The position numbers and the translations under genes are program-made. The notes under the pieces were generated by a model. It was not told where the DNA came from. It was given only the letters and a program-made list of their open reading frames with translations, and made no database searches. A stretch of 64,000 nucleotides of DNA. Source: Lachnospiraceae bacterium. Lineage in GTDB: Bacteria; Bacillota; Clostridia; Lachnospirales; Lachnospiraceae. The stretch spans positions 1 through 64,000 of the forward strand of contig JAFTKW010000013.1 of NCBI GenBank assembly GCA_017453065.1, written 5' to 3'. Positions 7,676-15,492 of the stretch are shown one piece after another. The first letter of the stretch is position 1. Each line of letters starts with the position of its first letter.

Positions 7676-9832
7676 ATGAAAGTTATTAAAAGAAACGGTT
7701 CAGAAGTCGAATTTGATATTGATAAAATCCGTAACGCGATTGCAAAGGCTAATAAGGCTGCAATTAGAGAGGAATTGACTCAGACTCAGATCGATGAGAT
7801 TGCCGATTATATTAACTTCAAGTGTAGCAAGATGAATCGTGCTATCTCTGTAGAAGAAATGCAGGATATGGTAGAGAACCAGATTATGGCACAGGGTGCA
7901 TTCAACGTAGCGAGATGTTATGTAAGATATCGTTATACCAGAACCCTGGTTAGAAAGAGCAACACTACAGACGATCGTATTTTGTCTTTGATTGAATGTA
8001 ATAACGAAGAAGTTATGCAGGAGAACTCTAACAAGGATCCTATTATCAATAGTGTGCAGAGAGACTATATGGCTGGTGAGGTAAGTAAAGACTTGACCAG
8101 AAGAATGCTTCTTGCAGAGGATATCGTAAAAGCGGATCAGGAAGGCTTGATTCATTTCCATGATTCAGATTACTTCGCACAGCATATGCACAACTGTGAT
8201 TTGGTTAACCTAGAGGATATGCTTCAAAATGGCACTGTTATCAGTGAGACCTATATAGACAAGCCTCATAGTTTTTCAACTGCATGTAATATAGCTACAC
8301 AGATTATTGCACAGGTTGCAAGTAATCAGTATGGTGGACAGAGTATTTCATTAACACATCTTGCTCCATTTGTGCAGGTATCCAGAGAAAAAATCCGTAA
8401 ACAGGTGCTTGAAGATGCAGAAATCATGGGCATGACACCTACGGATGATATTATAGATAAAGTAGTAGAGAAGAGATTGCTTGCAGAAATTGAAAAGGGC
8501 GTACAGACCATTCAATATCAGGTGATCACACTTATGACTACCAATGGACAGGCTCCATTCCTTACTGTATTTATGTATTTGAATGAAGCAAAGACTCCGC
8601 AGGAAAAGAAGGACTTGGCGCTTATTATTGAAGAGATGTTGAAGCAACGTATTCAGGGCGTTAAGAATGAGAATGGTAGCTGGATTACTCCAGCATTCCC
8701 AAAATTGATTTATGTTTTGGAAGAAGACAATATCCGTGAAGGTACAGAATATTTCTATCTGACAGAGCTTGCTGCGAAATGTACAGCAAAGCGTATGGTT
8801 CCTGACTATATTTCTGAGAAGAAGATGAAGGAACTTAAAGAAGGCAACTGTTTCCCTGTTATGGGATGTAGAAGTGCTCTTTCTGCATGGAAGAATGCGG
8901 ATGGCGAGTACAAATTCTACGGAAGATTTAATCAGGGTGTTGTAACCATCAACTTGGTTGACGTGGCACTTTCTTCCGGCGGAGACATGAATAAGTTCTG
9001 GAAGATTTTTGATGAGAGACTGGACCTTTGCTATAGAGCATTGATGACACGTCACAACAGATTAAAAGGAACTTTGTCCGATGCGGCTCCAATTTTGTGG
9101 CAACATGGTGCGTTGGCAAGACTTGAAAAAGGAGAGCCAATTGACAGATTGCTCTTTGGTGGATACTCCACAATTTCTCTTGGCTATGCAGGACTTTGCG
9201 AATGTGTTAAGTATATGACTGGTAAGTCTCATACTTCCCCAGAAGCAAAACCATTTGCTCTGGAAGTAATGAAATATATGAATGATGCTTGTGATAAGTG
9301 GAAAGAAGAGACCAATATTGGATTTAGCGTATACGGATCTCCAATTGAAAGTACCACATATAAGTTTGCTAAATGCTTGCAGAGACGCTTTGGCATTATC
9401 AAGGGCGTTACAGACAAGGGTTATATTACAAACAGTTACCATGTAAATGTTACAGAACCAATTGATGCATTTACAAAACTGAAATTTGAATCTGAATTCC
9501 AGGCACTTTCTTCTGGCGGAGCTATCAGCTATGTGGAAGTACCAAATATGCAGGACAATATCCCTGCTGTTATCTCAGTGATCCAGTTCATCTATGACAA
9601 CATTATGTATGCAGAACTCAATACAAAGAGTGATTTCTGCCAGGCTTGTGGATATACTGGTGAAATCCAGATTATTGAGGAAGGTGGCAAACTGATTTGG
9701 GAATGCCCACACTGCAAGAACAGAGATCAGAAGTTGCTTAACGTAGCGAGACGTACTTGTGGATATATTGGAACACAGTTCTGGAATCAGGGACGTACCC
9801 AAGAGATTAAAGAAAGGGTGTTACATCTGTAA
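7676..9832 (+). CDS. nrdD: Anaerobic ribonucleoside-triphosphate reductase, class III
   Basis: Oxygen-sensitive glycyl-radical enzyme that reduces ribonucleoside triphosphates to dNTPs. The 718 residues comprise an N-terminal ATP-cone (KVIKRNGSEVEFDIDKI, about 2-18, to about 95), the ten-stranded barrel, a C-terminal zinc site (CQACGYTG ... CPHC) and the glycyl-radical loop RRTCGYIGTQFWNQGR near the end. I start at 7676 because GGGAGG (7661-7666) is well placed for this ATG; the in-frame ATG at 7652 would add eight residues before the ATP-cone. The stop codon abuts the nrdG start, so the two are co-translated. Confidence 0.97.
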   Translation: MKVIKRNGSEVEFDIDKIRNAIAKANKAAIREELTQTQIDEIADYINFKCSKMNRAISVEEMQDMVENQIMAQGAFNVARCYVRYRYTRTLVRKSNTTDDRILSLIECNNEEVMQENSNKDPIINSVQRDYMAGEVSKDLTRRMLLAEDIVKADQEGLIHFHDSDYFAQHMHNCDLVNLEDMLQNGTVISETYIDKPHSFSTACNIATQIIAQVASNQYGGQSISLTHLAPFVQVSREKIRKQVLEDAEIMGMTPTDDIIDKVVEKRLLAEIEKGVQTIQYQVITLMTTNGQAPFLTVFMYLNEAKTPQEKKDLALIIEEMLKQRIQGVKNENGSWITPAFPKLIYVLEEDNIREGTEYFYLTELAAKCTAKRMVPDYISEKKMKELKEGNCFPVMGCRSALSAWKNADGEYKFYGRFNQGVVTINLVDVALSSGGDMNKFWKIFDERLDLCYRALMTRHNRLKGTLSDAAPILWQHGALARLEKGEPIDRLLFGGYSTISLGYAGLCECVKYMTGKSHTSPEAKPFALEVMKYMNDACDKWKEETNIGFSVYGSPIESTTYKFAKCLQRRFGIIKGVTDKGYITNSYHVNVTEPIDAFTKLKFESEFQALSSGGAISYVEVPNMQDNIPAVISVIQFIYDNIMYAELNTKSDFCQACGYTGEIQIIEEGGKLIWECPHCKNRDQKLLNVARRTCGYIGTQFWNQGRTQEIKERVLHL

Positions 9833-10354
9833 ATGAATTACGGTGAAATTAAAAAATATGACATTGCAGATGGCGAAGGCGTAAGAGTATCCCTGTTTGT
9901 ATCAGGCTGCACGCACCACTGCAAAGGCTGCTTTAACGCAGAGACATGGGACTTTAATTTTGGAAAACCGTTTACAGAGGAAACTATTTTAGAATTATTG
10001 GAGGCACTTAAGCCAGATTATATTACTGGCTTAACCCTCCTTGGGGGAGAACCATTTGAGCCTGCGAATCAGCGGGCTCTCTTGCCTTTTGTAAAGCGAT
10101 ACAAAGAAATGTTTCCTCACAAGACCATTTGGTGCTATACGGGCTACTCTTTGGAGACAGATTTGTTGGCAGAAAGTAGAGCTAGATGTGAATGTACCGA
10201 TGAGATGCTTAGTTACATCGACGTCTTGGTAGATGGGGAGTTTGTGGAAGAACTAAAAGATATTAGACTGATATTCCGTGGATCTTCCAACCAAAGAGTG
10301 CTGCGACTTCAGGAGACTTTGTCTACTGGCCAGCCAGTATGGTGGGAAAAATAA
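9833..10354 (+). CDS. nrdG: Anaerobic NTP reductase activating protein
   Basis: Radical SAM activase that installs the glycyl radical on NrdD. The 173-residue protein has the cluster-binding CTHHCKGCF motif (C-x3-C-x2-C, about residues 26-34) and the GGEPFEPAN SAM-binding motif (about 72-80). Its ATG directly follows the nrdD stop, with no gap. The pair indicates anaerobic DNA precursor synthesis. A terminator follows after 18 nt. Confidence 0.97.
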   Translation: MNYGEIKKYDIADGEGVRVSLFVSGCTHHCKGCFNAETWDFNFGKPFTEETILELLEALKPDYITGLTLLGGEPFEPANQRALLPFVKRYKEMFPHKTIWCYTGYSLETDLLAESRARCECTDEMLSYIDVLVDGEFVEELKDIRLIFRGSSNQRVLRLQETLSTGQPVWWEK

Positions 10355-10372
10355 TCTATTTGCAACATAGCG

Positions 10373-10402
10373 AAAAAGAGTCGTAAAAGCGACTCTTTTT
10401 TT
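10373..10402 (+). terminator. Intrinsic terminator of nrdDG
   Basis: AAAAAGAGTCG pairs with CGACTCTTTTT across a 6-nt loop, with a run of T running on to 10402. Confidence 0.9.
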
Positions 10403-10415
10403 GTGATTTTATACA

Positions 10416-10444
10416 TTGGCTTTGCGTATTCCTTGGAATATAAT
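10416..10444 (+). promoter_or_regulatory. Predicted sigma-A promoter
   Basis: TTGGCT and TATAAT separated by 17 nt, 59 nt upstream of the chosen permease start codon. Confidence 0.65.
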
Positions 10445-10503
10445 AAAGCAGTTGGTTTATATATTAATGATTGATAAAGCGTACTTGCTTAGAGAGGCAG
10501 ATT

Positions 10504-11805
10504 ATGCAGTTAGTAGCTATTGTGGCAATCGTAATGTGTGTAACATTGATTGCATCTATTTTACTCAAGCCAAATGTAAATATTAAAGGGACAAACGTGG
10601 GAACATACTGGATTGTGGCATTGGCAGGAGCGTTGGCACTTCTTTTGACACGGAGTATCAGCCTTAAAGAAATTGGAGCAGGACTTGTAGCAGACACAGC
10701 AATCAATCCTTTAAAGATATTGGTGCTCTTTTTGTCTATGACAGTGTTATCTATCTTCTTGGATGAATTGGGCATGTTCCGCTATCTGGCCAATATAACC
10801 TTGAAAAAGGCGAAGGGAAGTCAGAAGACGCTGTTTTTTTATTTGTATGTGATTGTTTCTATCTTAACGGTCTTTACATCCAATGATATTATTATTCTCA
10901 CCTTTACACCGTTTATCTGCTATTTTTCAAAAAATGCAAAGATTAATCCAATGCCCTATTTGTTTACAGAATTTGTGGCTGCCAACACCTGGAGCATGGC
11001 ATTGATTATTGGAAACCCTACCAATGTTTATTTGGCTACAGCAAACAATATAAATTTCATTCAATATATGTCAGTAATGCTTCTGCCAACAGCTATGGGT
11101 GGAATCGTTGCAATGCTGGTGTTATATCTGATTTTCAGAAAGACGTTAGAACAGCCTTTGGAGCAAAGCAGTGATGAGTTTGAAATTCAGGACAAAGGAT
11201 TGCTTGCTATTGGAGTAGCACACCTTGCTGTTTGTACAGTGCTGCTGGTGATATCCTCCTATGTTGGCCTTGAAATGTGGCTGATTACTTTGTGCTTTGC
11301 GCTTAGTTTGTTCTTGGTGAGTTCTATTTACTGCTTCTTTACCAAAAAGAGTTTAGGAATCTTGTGGGCGACCTTAAAGAGAGCCCCTTGGGAACTTATT
11401 CCATTTGTAATCGCCATGTTCGTTTTCGTACTTGCCTTCGACAAGTGCCAACTGACTGATATGATTGGACATCTGCTTGAAAACGAGCATGTCATATTTC
11501 GTTATGGCATAGTATCCTTCCTGACTGCGAACCTAGTAAACAACATCCCAATGAGCGTATTGTTCAGTTCTGTTGTGCAGGAATTAGATCCACAGGTGCT
11601 GATGCAGGGAGTCTATGCAGCAATCGTAGGTTCCAATGTGGGAGCGTTCTTTACTCCAATTGGAGCGCTTGCTGGAATTATGTGGAGTGGAATTTTGAAA
11701 AAGCATGATGTGAAGATGAATTTTGCATCTTATATTAAATACGGAACTGCGATTTCTGTACCAACATTACTTATGACCTTGTTGGGATTGCAGATTGTTT
11801 TTTAA
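10504..11805 (+). CDS. ArsB/SLC13-type permease
   Basis: A 433-residue membrane transporter of the ion-transporter superfamily (ArsB, NhaD, DASS/SLC13). About 11 hydrophobic segments are visible. Two re-entrant-loop-like motifs with duplicated character are present: TSNDIIILTFTPFICYF (about 122-138) with NTWSMALIIGNPTN, and LVNNIPMSVLFSS (about 352-364) with GSNVGAFFTPIGALAGI (about 383-399). These are the substrate and cation sites in this superfamily. Substrate is unknown (organic anion, arsenite or antiport). ATG at 10504 is preferred over TTG at 10471 because AGAGAGG lies 6-7 nt upstream. Single-gene transcript with its own promoter and terminator. Confidence 0.82.
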   Translation: MQLVAIVAIVMCVTLIASILLKPNVNIKGTNVGTYWIVALAGALALLLTRSISLKEIGAGLVADTAINPLKILVLFLSMTVLSIFLDELGMFRYLANITLKKAKGSQKTLFFYLYVIVSILTVFTSNDIIILTFTPFICYFSKNAKINPMPYLFTEFVAANTWSMALIIGNPTNVYLATANNINFIQYMSVMLLPTAMGGIVAMLVLYLIFRKTLEQPLEQSSDEFEIQDKGLLAIGVAHLAVCTVLLVISSYVGLEMWLITLCFALSLFLVSSIYCFFTKKSLGILWATLKRAPWELIPFVIAMFVFVLAFDKCQLTDMIGHLLENEHVIFRYGIVSFLTANLVNNIPMSVLFSSVVQELDPQVLMQGVYAAIVGSNVGAFFTPIGALAGIMWSGILKKHDVKMNFASYIKYGTAISVPTLLMTLLGLQIVF

Positions 11806-11818
11806 TATTTCAAAGAAA

Positions 11819-11849
11819 ATGGCCGGTGGATCAAAATCCTCCGGCCATT
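11819..11849. terminator. Bidirectional terminator
   Basis: ATGGCCGG-t-GGAT pairs with ATCC-t-CCGGCCAT across a CAAA loop, flanked by A and T runs. It lies between the convergent permease and SDR genes and can serve both. Confidence 0.8.
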
Positions 11850-11899
11850 GTTATTTTTGTGTATCAGCTAGTATTAGAGAGGCTAGAGGGCCAAGTGTA

Positions 11900-12613
11900 C
11901 TAAAAACCGCCAGACATAGTGATGATTTGTCCCGTCAGGTACGCAGGCGAATTTGCAAGTTGCCAAATCATTTCGGCGGCTTCTTTGGTAGTGCCAAATC
12001 TTCCAGCTGGAATTTCGTCGATGAGAGCCTGCCTTTCGTTTGCATCCAAATGTCCATTCATATCGGTGTCAATGACTCCAAAGGCAATAGCATTGACAGC
12101 AATGTTTGATGGAGCCAATTCCTTGGCTAAAGCCTTGGTGAAGGTATTTACACCACCTTTTGACGCACTGTATGCGACCTCAAAGGAGCCCCCGTCGTTT
12201 CCCCAGATGGAGGAGATGTTGATGATTCGTCCCGCACCCTTGGAGAGCATTCCAGGAATACATAATTTGCAAGTATAAAACATGGAGCTGAGATTGGTGT
12301 TTAGTACCTGATCCCACTCTGCCACAGTCATATCCTGTAAAAGCCCATAGAAGGAAATGCCCGCGTTGTTTACCACTACATCAAGAGGAGGAAGATTCTG
12401 AAACATTTCTGCCACTTTGTCATAAGCCTTGGCATCGCACTGGAAGATATAACAAGGGGCCTTCCCCATGGCATCAATTTCGTCTTTGACTTCCTTTAAT
12501 TGATATATGGAGTTAGAACAGGTTAAGTAGGTTGTATATCCTTCTTTCGCAAACTTCAGAGCGGCTTCCTTTCCGATGCCCCTAGATGCGCCTGTGATTA
12601 ATACGGTTTTCAT
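11900..12613 (-). CDS. Short-chain dehydrogenase/reductase (FabG-like)
   Basis: A 237-residue classical SDR. Visible are the cofactor motif TGASRGIG (about 7-14), NNAG (about 86-89), the catalytic Ser in ISSIWG (about 138) and the Tyr-Lys pair in YSASKGG (about 151-157). It resembles 3-oxoacyl-ACP reductases, but no fatty-acid genes are adjacent, so the substrate is open. It reads left, convergent with the permease. AGAAGGAG lies just upstream of the ATG on the minus strand. Confidence 0.85.
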   Translation of the reverse strand: MKTVLITGASRGIGKEAALKFAKEGYTTYLTCSNSIYQLKEVKDEIDAMGKAPCYIFQCDAKAYDKVAEMFQNLPPLDVVVNNAGISFYGLLQDMTVAEWDQVLNTNLSSMFYTCKLCIPGMLSKGAGRIINISSIWGNDGGSFEVAYSASKGGVNTFTKALAKELAPSNIAVNAIAFGVIDTDMNGHLDANERQALIDEIPAGRFGTTKEAAEMIWQLANSPAYLTGQIITMSGGF

Positions 12614-12727
12614 AGTGTACTCCTTCTGATGAGCTTTTAAGTGAATTAGTTTGTTTTAATATCTAGATTGCTTTCTGAATTATATTTTAACAAAGAAAAA
12701 GACGCGTTTCAACATGGGAAAAGAACG

Positions 12728-12756
12728 TTGTGTTAGCAATGAAAAGAATATATAAT
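12728..12756 (+). promoter_or_regulatory. Predicted promoter of the methyltransferase gene
   Basis: TTGTGT and TATAAT separated by 17 nt. The transcription start would be near 12763, which leaves a normal leader only for the start codon at 12834. Confidence 0.65.
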
Positions 12757-12833
12757 CTAATAGAAAAGAGATGAAAGAATCGAAAAACTTCATTATGAAT
12801 GAGGAAAGAAACTGGAGAGGTCAGGTAAAATAT

Positions 12834-13451
12834 ATGCTTAACAATAAAGGTTTTGATTTGTGGGCAGATGATTATGATAAAAGTGTGGGGCTATCTGACG
12901 AAGATGGGACATATCCATTTGCTGGATACAAAGCGATTCTAAATGAGATATACAACCGTGTTTTGTCTGCTCCTGGGAGAAGAGTGCTAGACATTGGATT
13001 TGGGACAGGAACACTTACTACGAAATTGTATGAGCAGGGATGTGATATTTTTGGACAAGATTTTTCTGGAAGAATGATTGAACTTGCAAAGGAAAAGATG
13101 CCAACGGCAAAGTTGTTTCGGGGAGATTTTTCAGAAGGCTTGGTGGCACCTTTGATGGAGCATAAATATGATGCAATTATTGCCACCTATTCCTTACATC
13201 ATCTTACAGATGAGCAGAAGGTGAGATTTATTGCTAAGTTGCATTCCTTGTTGAATGATAGAGGCAGCATTTATATTGGCGATGTTGCATTTTTTACTCG
13301 TCAGGACATGGAAAAGTGTATGGTGGAAGCTGGCGATGAATGGGATGATGAGGAGATCTATTTTGTGTTTGAAGAAATAAGACAAGCATTCCCAAACATG
13401 GAGTTTGAACAGATGTCAAGTTGCGCAGGGCTTCTGGCTTTGCACAGATAA
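12834..13451 (+). CDS. Class I SAM-dependent methyltransferase
   Basis: A 205-residue small-molecule methyltransferase. Motif I is VLDIGFGTGTLT (about 51-62), followed by the acidic strand-2 residue in GQDFSG, then DFSEG and the ATYSLHHLTDEQK block (about 119-131). I prefer the ATG at 12834: GGAGAGG lies upstream, the promoter start point is near 12763, and clostridial relatives begin with MLNNKGFDLWADDYD-like sequence. The upstream ATG at 12771 has a poor ribosome binding site and would start almost at the transcription start. Substrate unknown. Confidence 0.82.
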   Translation: MLNNKGFDLWADDYDKSVGLSDEDGTYPFAGYKAILNEIYNRVLSAPGRRVLDIGFGTGTLTTKLYEQGCDIFGQDFSGRMIELAKEKMPTAKLFRGDFSEGLVAPLMEHKYDAIIATYSLHHLTDEQKVRFIAKLHSLLNDRGSIYIGDVAFFTRQDMEKCMVEAGDEWDDEEIYFVFEEIRQAFPNMEFEQMSSCAGLLALHR

Positions 13452-13541
13452 GTTCTGTGGCTTATGAGTGTAAGAGATTCGAAAGTTTGAATAGAGAAGG
13501 ATGGAGTTTGCAAGCAAGTTTGACGGTTAGGAGATGTTACA

Positions 13542-13868
13542 ATGGAAGTTAGTATTAGAGATTATGAAGAATATTTATATGACCATTATAAGGAACATGG
13601 GATTGATGCTAGTTTGTTTATGAAATTAGTTGAAGAAGTAGGGGAAGTAGCAGAAGTGCTAAATAAGCGTGATGGAAGAAAGGCTTCTGATAATGAAGAT
13701 TTAAAATGTCAATTAGCAAACGAATTGGTTGATGTTGTTCATTATGCTTTTGCTATCGCCTCACTAAATCAAATTGATTTGAATGAAGCTATTTTGGATA
13801 AAGACAGAATAGCATCTATTAAATACAAGCATGAATTAAACCTTGAGCAGTTTTTGCTAAGGCGATAA
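13542..13868 (+). CDS. MazG-like nucleotide pyrophosphohydrolase domain protein
   Basis: A 108-residue, all-helical protein of the MazG/dUTPase-zeta type. The metal-binding EEVGEVAE (about 27-34) and the downstream ANELVDVVHY (about 60-69) give the E-x2-E and E-x2-D pairs that bind Mg2+. It should hydrolyse a non-canonical NTP; the substrate is unknown. AGGAG lies about 10 nt upstream of the ATG. Its stop codon overlaps the first bases of repeat element B (TAAATTTGAAG), so gene and element abut exactly. Confidence 0.8.
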   Translation: MEVSIRDYEEYLYDHYKEHGIDASLFMKLVEEVGEVAEVLNKRDGRKASDNEDLKCQLANELVDVVHYAFAIASLNQIDLNEAILDKDRIASIKYKHELNLEQFLLRR

Positions 13869-13985
13869 ATTTGAAGTTATCGAGGCAGCGGAAAAAGAAG
13901 CGGCTGCGAAGCAGACATTTATTTTTCCTGCCGAGATACCGACAAAATCGTAAAGCGCGTAGTGACTGGATTTTGGAGAGGAAAA

Positions 13986-14240
13986 TTGGGCATCAGAAGA
14001 TAAATATTTCTATATCATGCCCAAAAGAGAACGAAAAACCAGTATTTTGCCAAGGCGGAAGGGGTTTTTGGGCATAGGAGAGATTAAATCTTAGCTGTAT
14101 GCCCAAAATATCAAATATTTGGGCACTGAAGGAAAAGAATTATTACTCTATGCCCAAAAAGCACATGAAACCGTGAATATATAAACTTTTTTCGGGCTTT
14201 TGGGCATGGAAGAGATGTTATTTCATACCTATGCCCAAAA
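13986..14240 (+). repeat. Array of four GGGCAT hairpins in element B
   Basis: Inverted repeats at 13986-14024, 14066-14108, 14118-14158 and 14198-14240. Each is TTGGGCA(T) paired with (A)TGCCCAA with loops of 23-27 nt. Stems are constant and loops differ. Element C carries the first unit almost unchanged plus a unit that begins like unit 2 and ends like unit 4. Confidence 0.85.
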
Positions 14241-14268
14241 CGATAGATGAAGGGGTACTAGTTACAGC

Positions 14269-14599
14269 TCTGAGCCGGGCCCAGCTCGCGTCCAGCGATG
14301 CTGACCGCTCGCTGCAAAAGCTTCGCCACATACATCTTCGCACGAATATGTCTACATGTGAGCAAACTCCCGTAAAAACACCTCCTAAGCCCATCCGCTA
14401 CGCGTATGCCGTAGCTCTGAGTGCTACTAGTGGTTCTGAGCCGGGCCCAGTTCGCGTCCAGCGATGCTGACCGCTCGCTGCGTGGCTTCGCCACATACAT
14501 CTTCGCGCGAATATGTCTACGTGTGAGCAAGCTCCCGTAAAAACACCTCCTAAGCCCATCCGCTACGCGTATGCCGTAGCACGATGTGCTACTAGTGGC
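14269..14599 (+). repeat. 166-bp tandem duplication in element B
   Basis: Two head-to-tail copies starting at 14269 and 14435, both opening TCTGAGCCGGGCCCAG and closing GTGCTACTAGTGG, with about a dozen differences. The first 55 nt of each copy match element A at 2999-3053. The copies have diverged, so the duplication is not a very recent event. Confidence 0.85.
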
Positions 14600-14607
14600 T
14601 TAGTCGG

Positions 14608-14669
14608 TGACGGGCCGCCAAAAGTAAATGCTCGCAAAGCGAGCGCTTCCTTTTGCCTACAGCCCGTCA
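14608..14669 (+). repeat. Right-terminal double hairpin of element B
   Basis: Outer stem TGACGGGC (14608-14615) pairs perfectly with GCCCGTCA (14662-14669). The inner stem runs from 14618 to about 14656 with an AAA loop (GCTCGC/GCGAGC at its tip). It is the positional counterpart of 3121-3182 in element A. Three of the eight outer pairs differ from A, and each is compensated. Confidence 0.8.
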
Positions 14670-14681
14670 AATCCCAATTTG
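14662..14681 (+). repeat. 20-bp direct repeat, left copy
   Basis: GCCCGTCAAATCCCAATTTG, identical to the copy at 15367-15386. It is the right half of element B's outer stem plus the AATCCCAATTTG end. Confidence 0.9.
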
Positions 14682-14692
14682 GAGGTGTGATT

Positions 14693-15358
14693 ATGAAGGC
14701 AATAATTTTTGATGCATTTGGAACTCTTTTTAGAGTTACAAGTGGTGGTTCCGCAAAGACAATAATGAAAAATATAACTGATTGCGGGATTGTTGTTGAC
14801 GAAAAGGCATTTCTAGAGGAATGGAAATCTTATTATAAAAATCACACATTAGGTGATTGTGAATTTATGACGGAACGCGCTATTTTTATTGCTCGAATTC
14901 AGATGTTTTATGATAGATATCATGTGGACAGGAATGCTGAACATGATGCGGATTCTTTACTGGCTGGAGCATTCGAGCGTGAAGCATATCCAGAGATTAA
15001 AACTGTATTGAATGAGCTTATGAAGAACTATTTGGTTTTCATTGGCTCCAATACGGATAATAATGTACTTGAAAGTGTAATGCAAAAAAATGGTATTACA
15101 GTTCATAAAGTATATACTTCTGAAAATTTAAAATGTTATAAGCCTGCTAGGCATTTCTTTACACAAATCCTTGATGAAAATGGTCTTTCGCCACAAGAAG
15201 TTCTTTTTGTTGGTGACTCCATAACGGATGACATTTTGGGGCCCAAAGCGATTGGAATTAAAACTGTCTGGCTTGATAGGAATGGTATTGGTGGTAATAG
15301 CGGACAAGACTATACAATTACTGATATGAATGGACTAATAGATGATGTGTTGAGATAA
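14693..15358 (+). CDS. HAD-superfamily hydrolase
   Basis: A 221-residue haloacid-dehalogenase-like phosphatase. Motif I is FDAFGTLF (about 6-13, nucleophile Asp7), motif II lies in GSNTD (about 119), motif III has the Lys in CYKPARHFF (about 147), and motif IV is GDSITDD (about 178-184). Substrate unknown. The start is 14693 with GGAGG at 14681-14685; an upstream in-frame ATG at 14513 would add 60 residues of repeat element B. The gene is bracketed by 20-bp direct repeats that end 11 nt before its start and begin 8 nt after its stop, which suggests a movable unit. Confidence 0.85.
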   Translation: MKAIIFDAFGTLFRVTSGGSAKTIMKNITDCGIVVDEKAFLEEWKSYYKNHTLGDCEFMTERAIFIARIQMFYDRYHVDRNAEHDADSLLAGAFEREAYPEIKTVLNELMKNYLVFIGSNTDNNVLESVMQKNGITVHKVYTSENLKCYKPARHFFTQILDENGLSPQEVLFVGDSITDDILGPKAIGIKTVWLDRNGIGGNSGQDYTITDMNGLIDDVLR

Positions 15359-15366
15359 GTTTTTTT

Positions 15367-15386
15367 GCCCGTCAAATCCCAATTTG
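15367..15386 (+). repeat. 20-bp direct repeat, right copy
   Basis: Exact second copy of 14662-14681, 8 nt after the HAD stop codon and about 106 nt before trxB. Only the right half of the terminal hairpin is present, with no pairing partner nearby. It is either a remnant of another element's right end or a product of cassette insertion. Confidence 0.9.
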
Positions 15387-15492
15387 TAGATATGCGTAGT
15401 GGTATTAAAATAGTAGTGCAAATAGAAAGAAAAGAATCTGCGCATATTAAGAATAAAAGAAAGTACGAATGAATAGAAAGGAATAGAAAGAT

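Larger units (their letters stand above)
13867..14681 (+). repeat. Structured repeat element B
   Basis: An 815-nt element between a MazG-like gene and a HAD gene. In order: left end 13867-13978 (shared with A), a four-hairpin array 13986-14240 with stems TTTTGGGCAT/ATGCCCAAAA, a junction (AAGGGG...CTAG...CAG), a 166-bp tandem duplication 14269-14599 whose core is shared with A, and a right-terminal double hairpin 14608-14669 followed by AATCCCAATTTG. Short reading frames inside it are low-complexity translations of repeats, and I do not call them genes. Confidence 0.85.

Noticed and set aside
12771-12833. Upstream start for the methyltransferase
   Set aside because: The predicted transcription start is only a few bases before this ATG, and no ribosome binding site fits. 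The start at 12834 is better supported.
13871-14077. Short basic reading frame inside element B
   Set aside because: It is a translation of the shared left end and the hairpin units, with no ribosome binding site of note. The same bases in element A are not open over the same length.
13986-14240. Type III antitoxin RNA repeat
   Set aside because: Hairpin repeats recall ToxIN-type antitoxins, but units are not tandem direct repeats, and the next gene is a HAD phosphatase, not an RNase toxin.
14231-14530. Short reading frames on both strands across the 166-bp tandem repeat
   Set aside because: Both strands are open because the repeat lacks stop codons, and the predicted products are repeats of each other. 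I see no protein domain.
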